Below, piece after piece: positions 39,289 to 51,665 of a stretch of 64,000 nucleotides of DNA. Position 1 is the stretch's first letter, and every line of letters starts with the position of its first letter. This DNA comes from Lactifluus volemus (lineage: Eukaryota; Basidiomycota; Agaricomycetes; Russulales; Russulaceae): NCBI GenBank assembly GCA_022376515.1, contig WTXI01000052.1, forward strand, positions 157,605 to 221,604, written 5' to 3'. The translations under genes were made by a program, and so were the position numbers. The notes beneath the pieces were generated by a model, which saw only the letters and a list, made by a program, of their open reading frames with translations, was not told where the DNA came from and made no database searches.

Positions 39289-42200
39289 TTATACTTGAGG
39301 TTGTCCAGCCGTGGCGGAGTTTTGATAATATTCTTTAAGGAGTTCTGGGGTGTTCAAGTCTTTGTGTTTGACCCATGTGTTGTCGGAGTTTGGATATCCT
39401 TTCCAGTGGACGAGGTATTGAAGTCCTCCTCCTCTGCCTTTCTGCTTCTTCATGTCTAGGATCGCATCGATCTCGTATTCTTCTTCACTCTTATCGATGA
39501 TTGGTGGTGGTCGTGTAAATGGTATGCCATAGGCCTCGGTCTCCTTATATGGTGAAAGAAGGTCGATGTGGAAAACATCGTGTACCTTCATCGATTCTGG
39601 GAGGTCTAGGTAAAACGCCACTGGCGTCACTTCTTCTGTGATTGTGAAGGGTCCATATCTCTTGGGCATGAGTTTTCGTTTGCCTTTGATCGATAGGTTC
39701 TTCCCTTCTAACCACACTTGGTCACCTTTCTTGAGTTTCTCTGTCTTCTTTTCTTGTAGGTTTCGCGGCGTCTTGTTGTCTTTAGCCTTTTGTATCGTCT
39801 GAAGTCATTCTTGTGCCAACTGCCTGGCTTCCGCGAGTTCTTGGAGTCGATCAATGGCTGCTGGAATGTTTTTTTCAATCAGTTGTATATTGATTTGGGG
39901 GTGTGTCCCCATGAGGAGTTCGTGAGGCGACTTTTGGGCTACGTCATGTTTCCATGAGTTATGGGCAAATTCTGCCATAGGGAGTAGTCGTGCCCAGTCG
40001 TGAGGTCGATTACTAGTCCACGGTAGTAGGTATTGTTTGACCCATGTGTTCATCCGTTCTGTTTGTCCATCGGTTTGTGGAATTGTGGGTGGAATGCGGT
40101 GGATAAGTTTTGTTGGATCCCTGTATCTCTACAAATTGCGCGGGAGAAGTTGGAAGTGAAGTGTGGGTCTCTGTCTGATATGATTCGTTGTGAGAGGCCG
40201 AACCATGGTACTAAGTGACAGAGGTATTCTTTGGTGACTCCAGGTCCATCAATTGTTTTCGTACATGGGATGAATTTGGCCGCTTTAGAGCATCCCTGAT
40301 TGACAATGGTCAGGATGCTGTCGTATCCTTCTGACTTTGGTAAGTCCGTGATGAGGTCCATAGATACGTATTGAAAGGAGCCATCTTTCACATGTGTATT
40401 AAAACATTGAAGAGGTGCTTTCGATTGTGGGAGGTTTGTCTTTGATTCTTGGCATTTGGCACACCCTTTCACATATTCTTCTATGAATTCATGGAGTCGA
40501 GGTCCTTCGTATGATCATTTAACCAGTTCCCATGTGTTGGCAATACCTGGATGTCCACCAATGGGGCTATCGTGGATTTGTTGAAGGATCGATCATCGAT
40601 ATTCTGTGTTATCTTTTAGGAAGGTTTTCCGTAGAAAGTCATGTTGGGGTTCAGAAAAAAGGGTGTCTGGTAAAAGGATATGTGGTTCATTGGTATTCAC
40701 CCCCTTATTAAGGTCTGATCTTTGCGAGAGGAGGTTGGCAACGGTGTTTTGGTGTCCAGGAATATGGGTGAGGGTGTAATTGAAGTCTTGTAGAAACGTG
40801 AGCCAGTGGGCTTGTCGTCCTGTTACTTTCTGCAGTTCACGAAAGTATTGAAGATTTTTGTGATCCGTCCGCACTTTGACTGCATGTTTAGCTCTGAGGA
40901 AGAAAGGGTGGCCACATTTGAAACCAAATATGATCGTGGCTAGTTCTTTGTCGTGGGTGTCATAGTTTCGTTCAGTATCTAGGAGGGTCCAGCTATGGAA
41001 CACGATTGGGTGAATCCCATCATTGAAATCCTGGGCAATAACAGCCCCCAATGCGAATCCGGAAGCATCCGTTTCCAGAATGAAGCGTCGGGTCCAATCT
41101 GGGGCTCGAAGGACTGGTGATTCAGTACAAATTTGTTTCAACTGGTCGAATGCTGTTTGTTCTTTTGCCGACCATGTCCACTGTCAGTTTTTGCAGGTGA
41201 GATCATTCAAGGGTCGTGTGATATGTGAAAAGTGGGGAATAAAGGCACAGTAGAAGTTGCAGAAGCTGAGGAAGCTGCGGACTTCTTTGACGGTAGTAGG
41301 TGTCGGCCAGTCAGTGATTCCTTTGACTTTGATGGGGTCCATCCGAATCTTGCCATTGCCGATGATCACTCTGAGGTACTCGACTTCTTGTTGATGGAAG
41401 TGGCATTTTTCTGGTTTAAGAAAGAGGTCATGTTTTGCTAGTTTATTCAGGATGTGGTCAACTTGTAGGCTATGAAGGATTTTGTCATCGGTAGTTGCAA
41501 TGACGATGTTGTCCATGTAGATTTTGACCCATCCTTCCTGGATCTCATCTCTTAATATTTCATCTATCATTGTTTGGAAGGTGGCTGGGGAATTGTGTAG
41601 GCCAAAGAACATTACTGTAGGTTCGAACAAGCCTTTACTGGTTTTGAATGCTGCTTTCCATTCGTCACCTTCTTTGAGTTGGATGTTATTGTACCCCCAT
41701 CAAACATCAAACTTGGTGAATAATTTTTTGTCTGCTAGGTCATGAATGAGGTCGGTGATCAGGGGAGGGGGTAGCGATTTGGGATAGTCCATTCATTGAG
41801 TTTCCGATAGTCTTACACCGGCTGCAGTTTCCCATCCTTCTTCCCAATGAAGAAGAAGCTGCAAGCATATTGTGACTTGGATCTGTGAATTCTTCCTAGT
41901 CGCAGGTTAGTGGCAATAAATTCCTTTTGTGCTTGCTTTTCTGCTGGGGATAGTGGGTACACACGACAGTCAAGTGAGGTAGGTGCATCTGGTTTTAGGT
42001 TGATAGCATGGTCCCATTTTCTCGGACCTGGGAATCGCTCCGAAGCATCTTCTTGGAAGACCTTTCCATACTGATGGTATTGTTTAGGGACAATCTGATC
42101 CCAGGTCTTCTTATCTTCCTTAGCTTGCACCACTAGTTGGGTAGCCATTGTGGTTTTTGCTATTTTTGAGGATAGTGTTTCCTCTCCTTTGGTAATGGCA

Positions 42201-42510
42201 ACAACTTCTCCAGATAGCTAACCCTTCTCCCAGTTGATGGTGGGGTTGAAGGATTTGAAGAAGGGATATCCTAGGATGACATCGTCTTCACCTATGTCTG
42301 TAATGAAGAATAGGTGGTCGCGTGGTTTTCCATTTAGTTTAAGAGTCAGTTCGACTCCTGTCATTGTCTTTCCTGCTTGATTGATAGTTCCATCTATGTT
42401 TCGAACATTTCGTGGTCATTGCAGGGGTCGTTCTTTTAATCTGAGTTTGTGAACTAGTCGTGGGTGAATAAAGTACTCTGTAGCTCCTGTGTCCAGGAGT
42501 GCATAATTTT
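39289..42510 (-). pseudogene. Gypsy pol (PR-RT-RH-IN)
   Basis: Protease LLDTGAT (about 42500). RT with FFIGKKDGKLQPV, GLHNSPATFQTMI and catalytic YMDN in place of the usual YxDD (about 41525). RNase H-type ETDASGFALGAVI and HDKELATIIFG. Integrase CAKCQESK, SMDLITDLPKSEGYDSILTI, SDRDPHFTSNF, and the C-terminal QINIQLIEKNIP and YGPFTITEEV. A chromodomain-like YLVHWKGYPNSDNTWV ends near 39300. Several stops are CGA-to-TGA (for example FDV*WGYNN near 41708). Confidence 0.9.
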
Positions 42511-42698
42511 CAGCTCATTTCCTTGATGTATGGATCAAGAAACCAGTCTTGATATATTTATTCCTAGCCACATACAAAGAGTCAGTACTACAGGCCCGAA
42601 TGAGAGCTATTGCATTCAGGCCACTTGAAAACCTGCATCCTCTTCTAGAGCCTGAAGGCTCTTTACGAATTCTTCCCTTTCTTCATCAGAGAATTTCT

Positions 42699-44248
42699 TT
42701 ATAAAGGCTGCTGCCTCTGCTGGTGTGTAAGTTTTTGTTCTTCGGGTGTGGTTGATTTTTCTGTTCCGGCATCGGTGGCCCGGATACAGGGTTTCCTATT
42801 CGGGCAGTTGCGTGCTAGGTGGCCTTGCTGGCTACATTGAAACAACGTCCCTCTTTGCGATGCTATTCTTTTCAGCATTGGTAGTGGCTTTCCTGGCAAC
42901 TGCGGATGTATCTATTGCATTTGGGTCCTTTGCCTGCCAGCACGAGTGGAGGGGGAGCTGTTATTCTGGTTTTGTTGGGGCCTGTGCCAATAGAAACTGT
43001 TACCACCTTGGTTTCCTTTTTGGTTCTGTTGTCGGTTGTTTGTCCCACCATAATTTGAATGGATGGCGCGTTTCCGCAGCCAGTTCCGATGGTGTCTCTG
43101 CGCTGCCTTTGTCCATTGTTCAAATGTCTCCAGATTTTCGATGTCGATACATGAATCCGCAAGTCCGATAGGAAGACCACAAGCAAATAGGCATAACGCC
43201 ATCGGATCGTCGAGATCCAATCCTGCGCGGTGGCCCAGGTGCTCGAAATCCGCGATGTATTGATCGATGTTTTTGTTGGTCATTTTTAATCATTGGATTT
43301 CATCCTGGGCCTTCTCATGCTCTGCATAATCAACAAATGACTGCTTAAATTCACTTTCTAGGACCTCCCATGCCGTTGTGTCGTATGGGAGAATGGATGG
43401 GTCGCGTTCCGCGCGGTTGAGCCAGTCATATGACCACTCGACCCATCCATCTGTTTTCGTTCCTCCAATAAGTGACAGGAAGAAGGCTGATCTCTTGTAG
43501 GGATTTCGCGCAATTGCTGCATCGTTATTCATCAACATATATCTCTTAAACTTGGTCAGGAAGGGTATGGTTTGCCCCCTTTCTCCTGTGAATTTCTCTG
43601 GGGAAATCCCTTCTAATCTGACTGTATTTCTTTTGTCTGGGTTGTTTAACAGGTTGTTCAATCTGAACGGATCATTGCCTGTCGTGCGAGGGCGTCTTTT
43701 CGGGTGTCGAGGTGGCTTGCACGCCGTATCGGTTGATCGTCCGACGTGCACGTGCATGTCTTTGTCTCATTCGGGTTTCTCTTCTGGTTCTTCCCATGGG
43801 ATATTGGGGGGTTATATGGCGTTTTGAACGGCGTTGGGGCGTGTGAGGAGGGAACCAATGGGTTGATCGGTTCTCCTGACTTTAGTAATTCTTTCATGTC
43901 GATTTTATCTGCTGGTTTGTGCAAAAGTTTAAGGGAATTCCTGGCCACTTGTATGGCCACAATTTCGCTGTTACGTCGCTCCACTTCGAACCAAACACCA
44001 AAGGTGTTTGAGAGGGCAATCATGACGCCCTGATGTACCGTGTAGTAACCTGTCCATGGGACGTTCCCTGCGTTGGCTTTAATGTGTTCCAAGTTCACTG
44101 TGTATTTCTTGGGTATTGTGTCTTGTTGTTCTAGGCGGATTGGGAATGGGCAACGCAGCTCTGCGAGGTTACTCGGGTGTTCGATGCTCCATTCGTACAT
44201 ATTTCTCCATTCTATTGCTGGAGTTGTCATAGCTGATGTCAAAGCCAT
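42699..44248 (-). pseudogene. Gypsy gag
   Basis: It starts MALTSAMTTPAIEWRNMYEW (44248). After a frame change the capsid-type region reads PEKFTGERGQTIPFLTKFKR, GGTKTDGWVEWSYDWLNRAE and YIADFEHLGHRAGLD. A zinc-knuckle remnant CSQQGHLARNC keeps the last three ligands, while the first Cys position is not seen. Stops follow EIQ (about 43290) and QMQ (about 42912). Confidence 0.8.
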
Positions 44249-44283
44249 TCTTTATTCGTTTCGAGTTTGAAAGCTCGTTCTAA

Positions 44284-44772
44284 TGTCACAGTCAGGTCAC
44301 TGTGGTGTGGTTTCTCTGGTTCGGAGTCGTGCTGACTAAGCGGAACGATGAAGCGGCCGTAAGGACTAAGACATGAAGGTCTAGTCTAGAGTTCAGAGGG
44401 AGAAGACCTTGCTGTGACGCAATCCACACAAATCTTCAGAGGCTTCACTCAAAAGAGGAAGCAGTCTTTCAGAGGGGAAGGGGAAGGGAAGGCCTAAGCC
44501 ACTTGTATTGCTCGCTGTATTGACTACCTGAGTTCTACAGGAGAACGAGCTTAAGGCCTGTCTTAAGGATACAAGGGATATATATACTGGGACAATGGAT
44601 CGTACTAGAATGTTCAGGGGTGTACCTGTGAATGTATGGAAGCATATAGAATCAACCAGAACGTTACGGAAAGTGATGGAAGGTGAGAGAATTGTCCAAC
44701 ATATCGATGAGTAAGAGAAGGAAAATGATGAGTCAGGGTCACCTGTGACCATCACATCACATTACCATGACA
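44284..44772 (-). repeat. Gypsy 5' LTR
   Basis: 489-bp partner of 37116-37604. The three terminal differences (ctgtcacatc/ccatcacatc and following) are TG versus CA pairs, which is what decay of a CpG on opposite strands gives. Confidence 0.95.
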
Positions 44773-45010
44773 CCCAGGCCACATGGCCTACCTGCTGGTG
44801 TTGTGCTCTGCTTGGATGACCTCTGCACTGACAGCCCAGCAACTTTCTGAAAGCCTGGAAGCTTCAATTATAACTGCGAGAGTGGCTACTTCCCAGAGCA
44901 CTGGCCCAATATGGCCGAATTTAAAGTATGGCGCTGGGTGGAAGAACTTGCTTACTCAATTGAATTTGTTGCCACCCAAGTTGTGTAAGGAGATGGGTTA
45001 AGGACCCTTA
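44773..45010 (+). pseudogene. Relic coding sequence interrupted by the Gypsy insertion
   Basis: About 44880-44985 reads SGYFPEHWPNMAEFKVWRW, then VEELAYSIEFVATQV and a stop. This style of sequence occurs in unnamed proteins of basidiomycete transposable elements. The upstream part would lie left of 37111, where I find no clear continuation. Function unknown. Confidence 0.3.
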
Positions 45011-45094
45011 GGTGCCATTATGTGTGCTCACATCAATGGACAGGGGGGAAAGGCACTTACTAAAAGAAGTGCCCTGATCAGCAGGAAATTCTGA

Positions 45095-45340
45095 GTTCTC
45101 TTTAGAGAACAAGGTTTTATGCTGATTTTCTCATGGAAATTTACCCCCCCCCATGAGAATATTCATTGATATTGTTGCTGCATCTTGGCATCCTATATGG
45201 AGTTTGCTGCTGCTTTATGTAATTATATGTGATGATACAGTTTCCTTATTTGAATATGCACATGCGTTGTGTTGAGATTGTGGGAAAATTCATTGCTATC
45301 ATTGTGGCTATTTCTGAGAGTGTGTGAGTTTTTATTTGAG
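45095..45340. repeat. Flank repeat, right of the Gypsy insertion
   Basis: Partner of 36535-36790. Confidence 0.6.
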
Positions 45341-45429
45341 GCCATGTTATGGTGAGTTGAGTGTGGGAATTGTCATTGCTATCATTGCAGCTATTCCAAG
45401 AGTGTGTGCATCAGCAAAATGTCCGAGCA

Positions 45430-45690
45430 ACTTATTTCTACTTAAAGTTACTTAAAACATTTTTTTAAGTACTCCTAAGTACTTTAAGCACTTTAAGCAC
45501 TTTAAGTCATTTTAAGAAAAGTTGGCCTCCCAGAAAATGCTTATTTTTGCTTACTTTCACTTATTTTCACTTATTTTCACTTATTTTCTTTCTTTCCTTC
45601 TTTATTACTTAAAATCAGGTCAATTTCAATATTTCAGTGAATTTCAAGCATGTTCAATTTCAAGCACTTTTAAGAGCATTTTAAACAAAA
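45430..45690. repeat. AT-rich ACTTAA / TTATTTTCAC low-complexity repeat
   Basis: It contains 'actttaagc' tandem units (45482-45510) and a 10-bp unit TTATTTTCAC repeated three to four times (45551-45590). Similar 'aactttaag' sequence occurs near 390 in the CATCAG element. Confidence 0.7.
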
Positions 45691-46089
45691 TTTATTTGAG
45701 ATTACACTACAACATTGGTAACTAGAACTAAAGACAATCCAGTGGTGGAGGCATGGGAAGTATGAGAAACATAGGAGGCACAAGAAATGTGAGAAATGTG
45801 GGAGATGCGAGAGGTGCAGGAGGTGCAAGAGTTGTGGGAAGCGTGGGAGAAATGCAGTGTTAGGATGCATCAGCGTTTCTATAGATGATGTGATCCTCCA
45901 TACACACAAGCACATCTGAGGACAAACCTTGTTCTCAGCTTTGTGCAGCATCTTCTTCTTGCCATGTTATAAAGCCTCAGGCTTTTCCAATGCCTGTAAC
46001 CAACTGGCCTTGGAAGGCAAGAAGTGAAAGTGGAACATCATCTATTTCTGTCTGCCCCAGGTAAGCGACAATGGCTTAGGTGAGATCAA

Positions 46090-46512
46090 ATGAACATACC
46101 TTGTGAAGGAGTTCCAGGTCTGCGCCATCATTGGTGAATGGCGAGGTTAGGCATGGCGGAGAAGGAAGTGTCAAGTGCAGAATTTGAACAATGCATGCTG
46201 GAAATCTTGAGATTGATAAGGATCTGGCAGAGCGAGTGGTTTTGGTGTGGGTGGTGGTGGGTCAGGTGAGCTGTTCTAGGAAGGATAAATTGGCTGGATC
46301 AAAATTGAGGGCGAGGCTGGACAAGTTTGGGAACACGAGGCATTTCATGAGCGCAGATATGTAGGAGGGTCCTATGAATGTGAGGACAAGGTGCTTGACT
46401 GAGGGGAGCTTGATTACTTCCATAGGCCAGTCCTTGGGGTTGCCGGCAGGACCAGATACACAGAGGGTGAGGATGTGTAGATCAGGGAATGTTATTATCC
46501 AAGTGAAAGACT
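46090..46512 (-). pseudogene. F-box/LRR protein fragment
   Basis: Minus-strand frame from about 46510: FESFTWIITFPDLHILTL, DWPMEVIKLPSVKHLVL, CLVFPNLSSLALNFD and LSFLEQL, then a stop. This is the leucine-rich half of an Agaricomycete F-box-type protein without F-box or start. It lies directly left of the Copia element. Confidence 0.6.
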
Positions 46513-46731
46513 CAAATTGTTAAGGTTCCAAGTGGGACCTTTGTACGAAGTGTATGTTCATTCGTGAAGTCAAGAATGAGACTTGCAAGATGTGCAAGTC
46601 AAGATCAAAGGTTCGATAAAGACGAGACTTAGTAAATGACTAAGTCAAGAGCATTTCAGAGGTCAAGGCTTTGGGCTCAGGGGTGAGACCAAAGTGTTAA
46701 GAAGTTGTGAAGGATGATGTCAAGAGGGTTC

Positions 46732-47193
46732 TGCTGGGGAATCCCAAATCGGAGGGGAGAAGGGCTGGCAGCCGAGAACGGCACGCAGCGCGCAAGGGGA
46801 CCCTGAGACGGGACTGCCAACGCCCACGGCTCCCTGAGGGCCCGCCGGCGTGGACCACGCCTGCTCCTCGTTGGGGGTGGGCGCCCACAGCCGCCGTCAC
46901 GATACCATTCATCTTCTACATATAGACCCTTTTCTTTACCTTAGCATAGTTAGTCCACCCCGAGCACATGGCAAATGCCCACCTCGTGCACACTAAGATC
47001 GAGCGGCCGTCTTGGCACTAAATTCATTCAGTCCGTAGTACACACACTAGACTACATAAATACCAAAATACGAGACTGGGGGAGCAGCGACGTGTTCCGC
47101 ATCTTTTTCTTCGTGTGTGACCTCGCCCTCCGCTCGTTCCGCTCCCGCGCGCGTACTCGTTTCGCCGCGTCTCCACTCTCATTTTCGACACCA
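46732..47193 (+). repeat. Copia 5' LTR
   Basis: Nearly identical to 51591-52053. Confidence 0.95.
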
Positions 47194-47279
47194 GGTTATG
47201 GGCCCTGCTGTTGCACTCTAAAATCAGTACGAGATCACACAAAGTCCAAAAAAACACTTACACTCTTTCCTTTTCACAA

Positions 47280-50200
47280 ATGGTTGAAATCCAAAATTCT
47301 AAAATCACCCAGCTTGCAGCAGATGGATCCAACTGGGAAAACTACAGAGACAGAATGGTCCTGATAATCAAGTCCCACAAATGGAAAGACCACCTAACGA
47401 ACGACTCACCGACGAAGCGATATATCGATGGCGGCACAATTGGCGGCGTAGCGCCGCTCGAACGATGGGAAGACGACGAGGCCGCGCTCATGAATCTGAT
47501 TGCGTCGTCGATCCCCGATTCGGCCTTCAACAGAATAAAAGACAAATCGAATGCGAAGGAGGCATGGGAGGCACTAAAGGATCTCCACGAAAAACGATCG
47601 CCGATGGTCGCGATCGAACTCCGATGGCGCATCGGTAACATCAGATGCACAGACGACGAAAATCTTCGAACTCATTTCGAAAAGCTGCAGGAAATGAAGG
47701 AAAAATTAGCATCCCTGGGAAGTAACATTTCAGACCTGGAATTCGCTTACATCTTACTCCGGTCGCTTCCTCCTTCATACCAAGGAATCATCAGTGCTAT
47801 AAACGCTTCCGCCGACTTCGCGAAGGCGACCATTGCGCCCGCGAACGTGATTCGACTCGCGCTGGACGAATACGACCGCCTCGAGGGGGACAAGCCGCAG
47901 CAAGACGCGGACGAAGCGTTCGCCGCGTCCTCCCAAGGACGAAGAGGAAGAGGAAACCGACGAGACATCGAATGCTACAACTGCAAAAAACGAGGCCACA
48001 CTAAAGCCGAGTGTTGGGTGAAAGGCGGCGGTCAAGAAGGCCAATGGCCAAACCGCGGAGACAGAAACGCGAACGCGAATAGCGCAGCGTCGACGAACGA
48101 GCAGGCCGATATCGAAGCCTGGGCAGCAATTGAAGAGGTACCCGATGAGTCAGCAGCCGCCGCGAGCGCATCGCGAGACGCACCTCCCGAAACGGAGCTA
48201 TACGACTCCGGGGCCTCCACCCACATGTCCCCCTTCCGTGAGAAGTTCACATCGTATCGAGAAATCCCGCCGCGTGCGATAATCGCGGCCGATAAACGGA
48301 TATTCCATGCCATAGGAATCGGGGACCTCAGGATAGAGGTCCCTCATGGGGAGTCTTCCACTCCAGTTATTTTGCGAGAAGTCCTTCATGCTCCTGATAT
48401 GGCTATGACCATAGTGTCAATCTCCTGCATCACAAAGCTAGGAAACTCAGTTACCTTCGAAAAAGAACACTGCACCATCAAAAACGCGAAGGGAAAAGTT
48501 GTCGGCACCATCAAAGCGAGCGCGAGCGGACTTTACAAAGTCGAACATCGCGTGACAGCCTCAGCCGCAGTCACACTCGAACGCGTCACACTTTCCGCGC
48601 TCCACCGTCGTCTGGGCCACGTCAGCGTGGATACCCTCCGTTCTCTCATCCGACATGGCTCCATCGAGGGCATCGATCTTATTGATGAAGGCTCATCCTT
48701 CACCTGTGATTCTTGTGACTATGCTAAGACAACTAGAAAGGTGATCAAACCAGAAAGACAAGCTCCACCCTCAACCTTCTTTGGTGAAGAAATTCATTCT
48801 GATGTGTGGGGACCATCACCAATCACCAGCATGGGTGGGAAGCACTATTATATCACTTTCACTGACGACTACTCTCGCTACACCTGGGCCAGAACCCTCA
48901 AAGCCAAGTCCGAGGCCTTCGAGGCCTACAAATCGTTCGCTGCGTGGGCGCGCACGCAGCACGGCGTGACGATCCGCCGTTTTCGCTCCGACCGCGGAGG
49001 CGAGTACACCAGCAACAAACTCAAGGACTTCCTCCAAGAGCAGGGGACGGAACAACGGCTCACAACCCACGACACCCCGCAGCACAACGGGACCGCGGAG
49101 TCGCTCAACCGGCGTCTCCTAGAACGCATCCGAGCGGCACTCCACCACTCCGGACTCCCTAAAACCCTCTGGGGAGAGGCCCTCCATCACTCTATCTGGC
49201 TGAAAAATCGCTCATCGACCCGCGCGCTGGGCGCGATCACCCCTTATGAGCGTCTCCACGGGCACAAGCCGAACCTAGCCGGCATTCCCGAATGGGGCCA
49301 GCGCGTCTGGGTTCGTAACCTCAAGGGGTCCAAGCTGGATGCCCGAGGCCTTCCAGCACGTTGGGTGGGCTATGACAAGGAGAGCACCCATGCCCACAGA
49401 ATCTACTGGCCAGAGAAGCACTCCTTATCTGTTGAGAGAGATGTTAAGTTCACCACAAACACAGTCACTGTATACACCCCCTCAACCCCTCAAACTCAAG
49501 TACAAATCCAACCTCAAATCCCCACTCCGAAAATTCAGCCCTCCGGCACCGGAACGACGCAGCCGACGCCTCAAGCGCCGCAGCCCGACGCCACGCTCCC
49601 GACGCAGATCCGATCCCGGAGATGCCAGACGAAGACGATCCGAACCCAGTGGCGGATGACGACTACGTCATCCCGTCACCAATAACGCCGCCGGAACCAG
49701 CACCAGCACTGCCGCATCAGCCGCCCCCAGCACCACGCAAGCAAAAGCCGCCGCCGCCACCGCGAACTGAGCCGCCGCGCCGATCGGCACGGATTGCCAA
49801 AATGTCGCAGGATGGGCAAACCACCAGCACACAGGAGGCCCCTGAAATCAGCCTCCGAGGGCACGCGCGCCGGGTGACATTCTCCCAGCGCGGAACAGAC
49901 TCAGCTAACGAGTCTTTTGCCACAGCCCCAGAAGAACCAAGCTATGCCGAAATGGCATTCCATGCCGAAATCGAGATCGACACGACGATGGCAGCGGCCG
50001 CGCACGACGCAAACGATGACCCGCCTCCGTCTCCGAGGCGTGATCTCGCCCCGATTGGCCTGAGTGGCAACGGGCGATGGAGCGCGAAATCGAAACCCTT
50101 GAGCGCGCCGGCACTTGGGAAACAGTCCCACGCCCTGCAGGTAAAAACATAGTGGGTAGCAAATGGGTTTTTCGACTTAAGCGCAAGGCGGACGGATCAA

Positions 50201-51665
50201 TCGATAAATACAAGGCACGACTCGTCGCGCGCGGATTCACGCAGATCTACGGTGTCGATTACTTTGACACTTTCTCACCCGTCGCGAAGCTGGCGAGCAT
50301 CCGCATTATTCTCGCGATCGCCGCGCGACTCGATTGGGATGTCGACACCTTCGACTTCAACAGTGCTTTCCTAAATGGGGAGCTAGGGGACGATGAGGAG
50401 ATTTACATGCAGGAACCCCCGGGTTTCGAGGAGGGCAGCATTTATGTAAAAAGGCTGCGAAAATCCCTCTATGGGCTCAAGCAGGCCGGGCGCCGCTGGT
50501 ACGACACGCTCACGCGTGCGCTCAGCGATCTGGGCCTCTGCGTCACGCAGGCCGATCCGGGCGTGTTTCGAGCGCAGGTAAAGGACGATGTCCTGATCCT
50601 AGCAGTCCATGTCGACGACTGCATCATCACCAGTAGCTCAAGTGAGTTGATGCGACGCTACAAGAAGGCCCTCAACGCGCGGTATGCCCTCACTGACCTA
50701 GGACCGATACACTGGCTCCTCGGAATCCGAGTCACCCAAGATCGCGCAACACGCACGATCTCCCTCTGCCAGTCAACCTACATCGAATCCATTGTTGCAC
50801 GCTATGGCCTGGCTGATGCCAAGGCCCAGAGCTCACCTATGATCCCCAATGTATCCTACTCAAAAGATGATAGCCCCACTGATGAAGCTGCAGCCGCGCG
50901 CATGAGGAAGACCCCATATCGGGAAGCGATCGGCAGTCTGATGTACGCAGCCATAGCCACACGCCCGACATCGCTTTTGCAGTCTCAACGCTCTCGCAAT
51001 TCCTCGATAATCCGGGGGAGCTGCACTGGGACGCGGTAAAGCACGTCCTGCGCTACCTGTCGGGCACGCGGCACCACGAACTCACTTACGGCAGTGAGCA
51101 GCATGACCTCCTGGGGTACACGGACGCGGACGGCGCATCGCAGCCACACCGCCACGCGATCTCCGGATACGCATTCCTTATCGATGGAGGGGCGATCTCC
51201 TGGCGATCCCGTAAACAAGAAATCGTAACCTTATCAACCGCGGAAGCAGAGTACGTGGCGGCGACCCATGCGGCAAAAGAGGCAGCATGGCTTCGCCGCC
51301 TCAAAGGAGAGTTGCTAACTCCTCTCGTAACTCCAATTATGATCTACTGTGACAATCAGGCAGCCCTCAAACTTGCTACTGATGACAATTACCGAGCCAG
51401 GACCAAACACATTGATATCCGCTATCACTATATTCGACAAGTTATCAGTGCGGGGGAGATCTCGATCACCTATTGCCCCACAGATGACATGACCGCGGAC
51501 ATACTCACGAAGGCGCTCCCGGCCTGGAAGATCGCGCGCCACATCGCTGGACTTGGAATCACCCTAGGCCCGACGGCGCTCGCGGGGGAGTGCTGGGGAA
51601 TCCCAAATCGGAGGGGAGAAGGGCTGGCAGCCGAGAACGGCACGCAGCGCGCAAGGGGACCCTGA
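47280..51665 (+). CDS. Copia gag-pol polyprotein (three -1 frame breaks)
   Basis: Starts MVEIQNSKITQLAADGSNWE. Gag zinc knuckle CYNCKKRGHTKAEC (about 47970-48015). Protease LYDSGASTHMS (48200). Pre-integrase LHRRLGHVSVDTL and CDSCDYAK. Integrase Asp...Asp...Glu set in IHSDVWGPSP, FRSDRGGEYTS and NGTAESLNRR. RT with FLNGELGDDEEIYM, GLKQAGRRWYD and catalytic HVDDCI (50610). RNase H-type TLSTAEAEYVA, YCDNQAALKLA and TKHIDIRYHYIR. Frame shifts by -1 at about 49606, 50049-50052 (C4 run) and 50964-50966 (C3 run), each lacking one base. With such young LTRs these are more likely missing bases in the assembly than decay. Confidence 0.9.

Larger units (their letters stand above)
37116..44772 (-). mobile_element. 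Complete Gypsy LTR retrotransposon (decayed)
   Basis: 7657 bp, transcribed on the minus strand. The 5' LTR is 44284-44772 and the 3' LTR 37116-37604. Both start TGTCAC and end in TGACA on the plus strand. The 5-bp direct repeat CCCAG flanks it (37111-37115 and 44773-44777), showing a single clean insertion. A polypurine tract (AAGGGGGT, complement near 37607-37614) precedes the 3' LTR. Order: gag, protease, RT, RNase H, integrase, chromodomain-like end, then an extra Cys-rich frame. Stops and frame breaks throughout make it non-autonomous. Confidence 0.95.

Noticed and set aside
42746..43171. Plus-strand 141-codon frame in the Gypsy element
   Set aside because: Antisense to gag with its zinc-knuckle remnant.
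37111..44777. Env-like gene in the Gypsy element
   Set aside because: The extra 3' frame is Cys-rich and knuckle-like with no signal peptide or membrane-spanning segment visible.
48001..49130. Minus-strand frames within the Copia element
   Set aside because: Antisense to integrase and protease coding sequence; a by-product of high GC.
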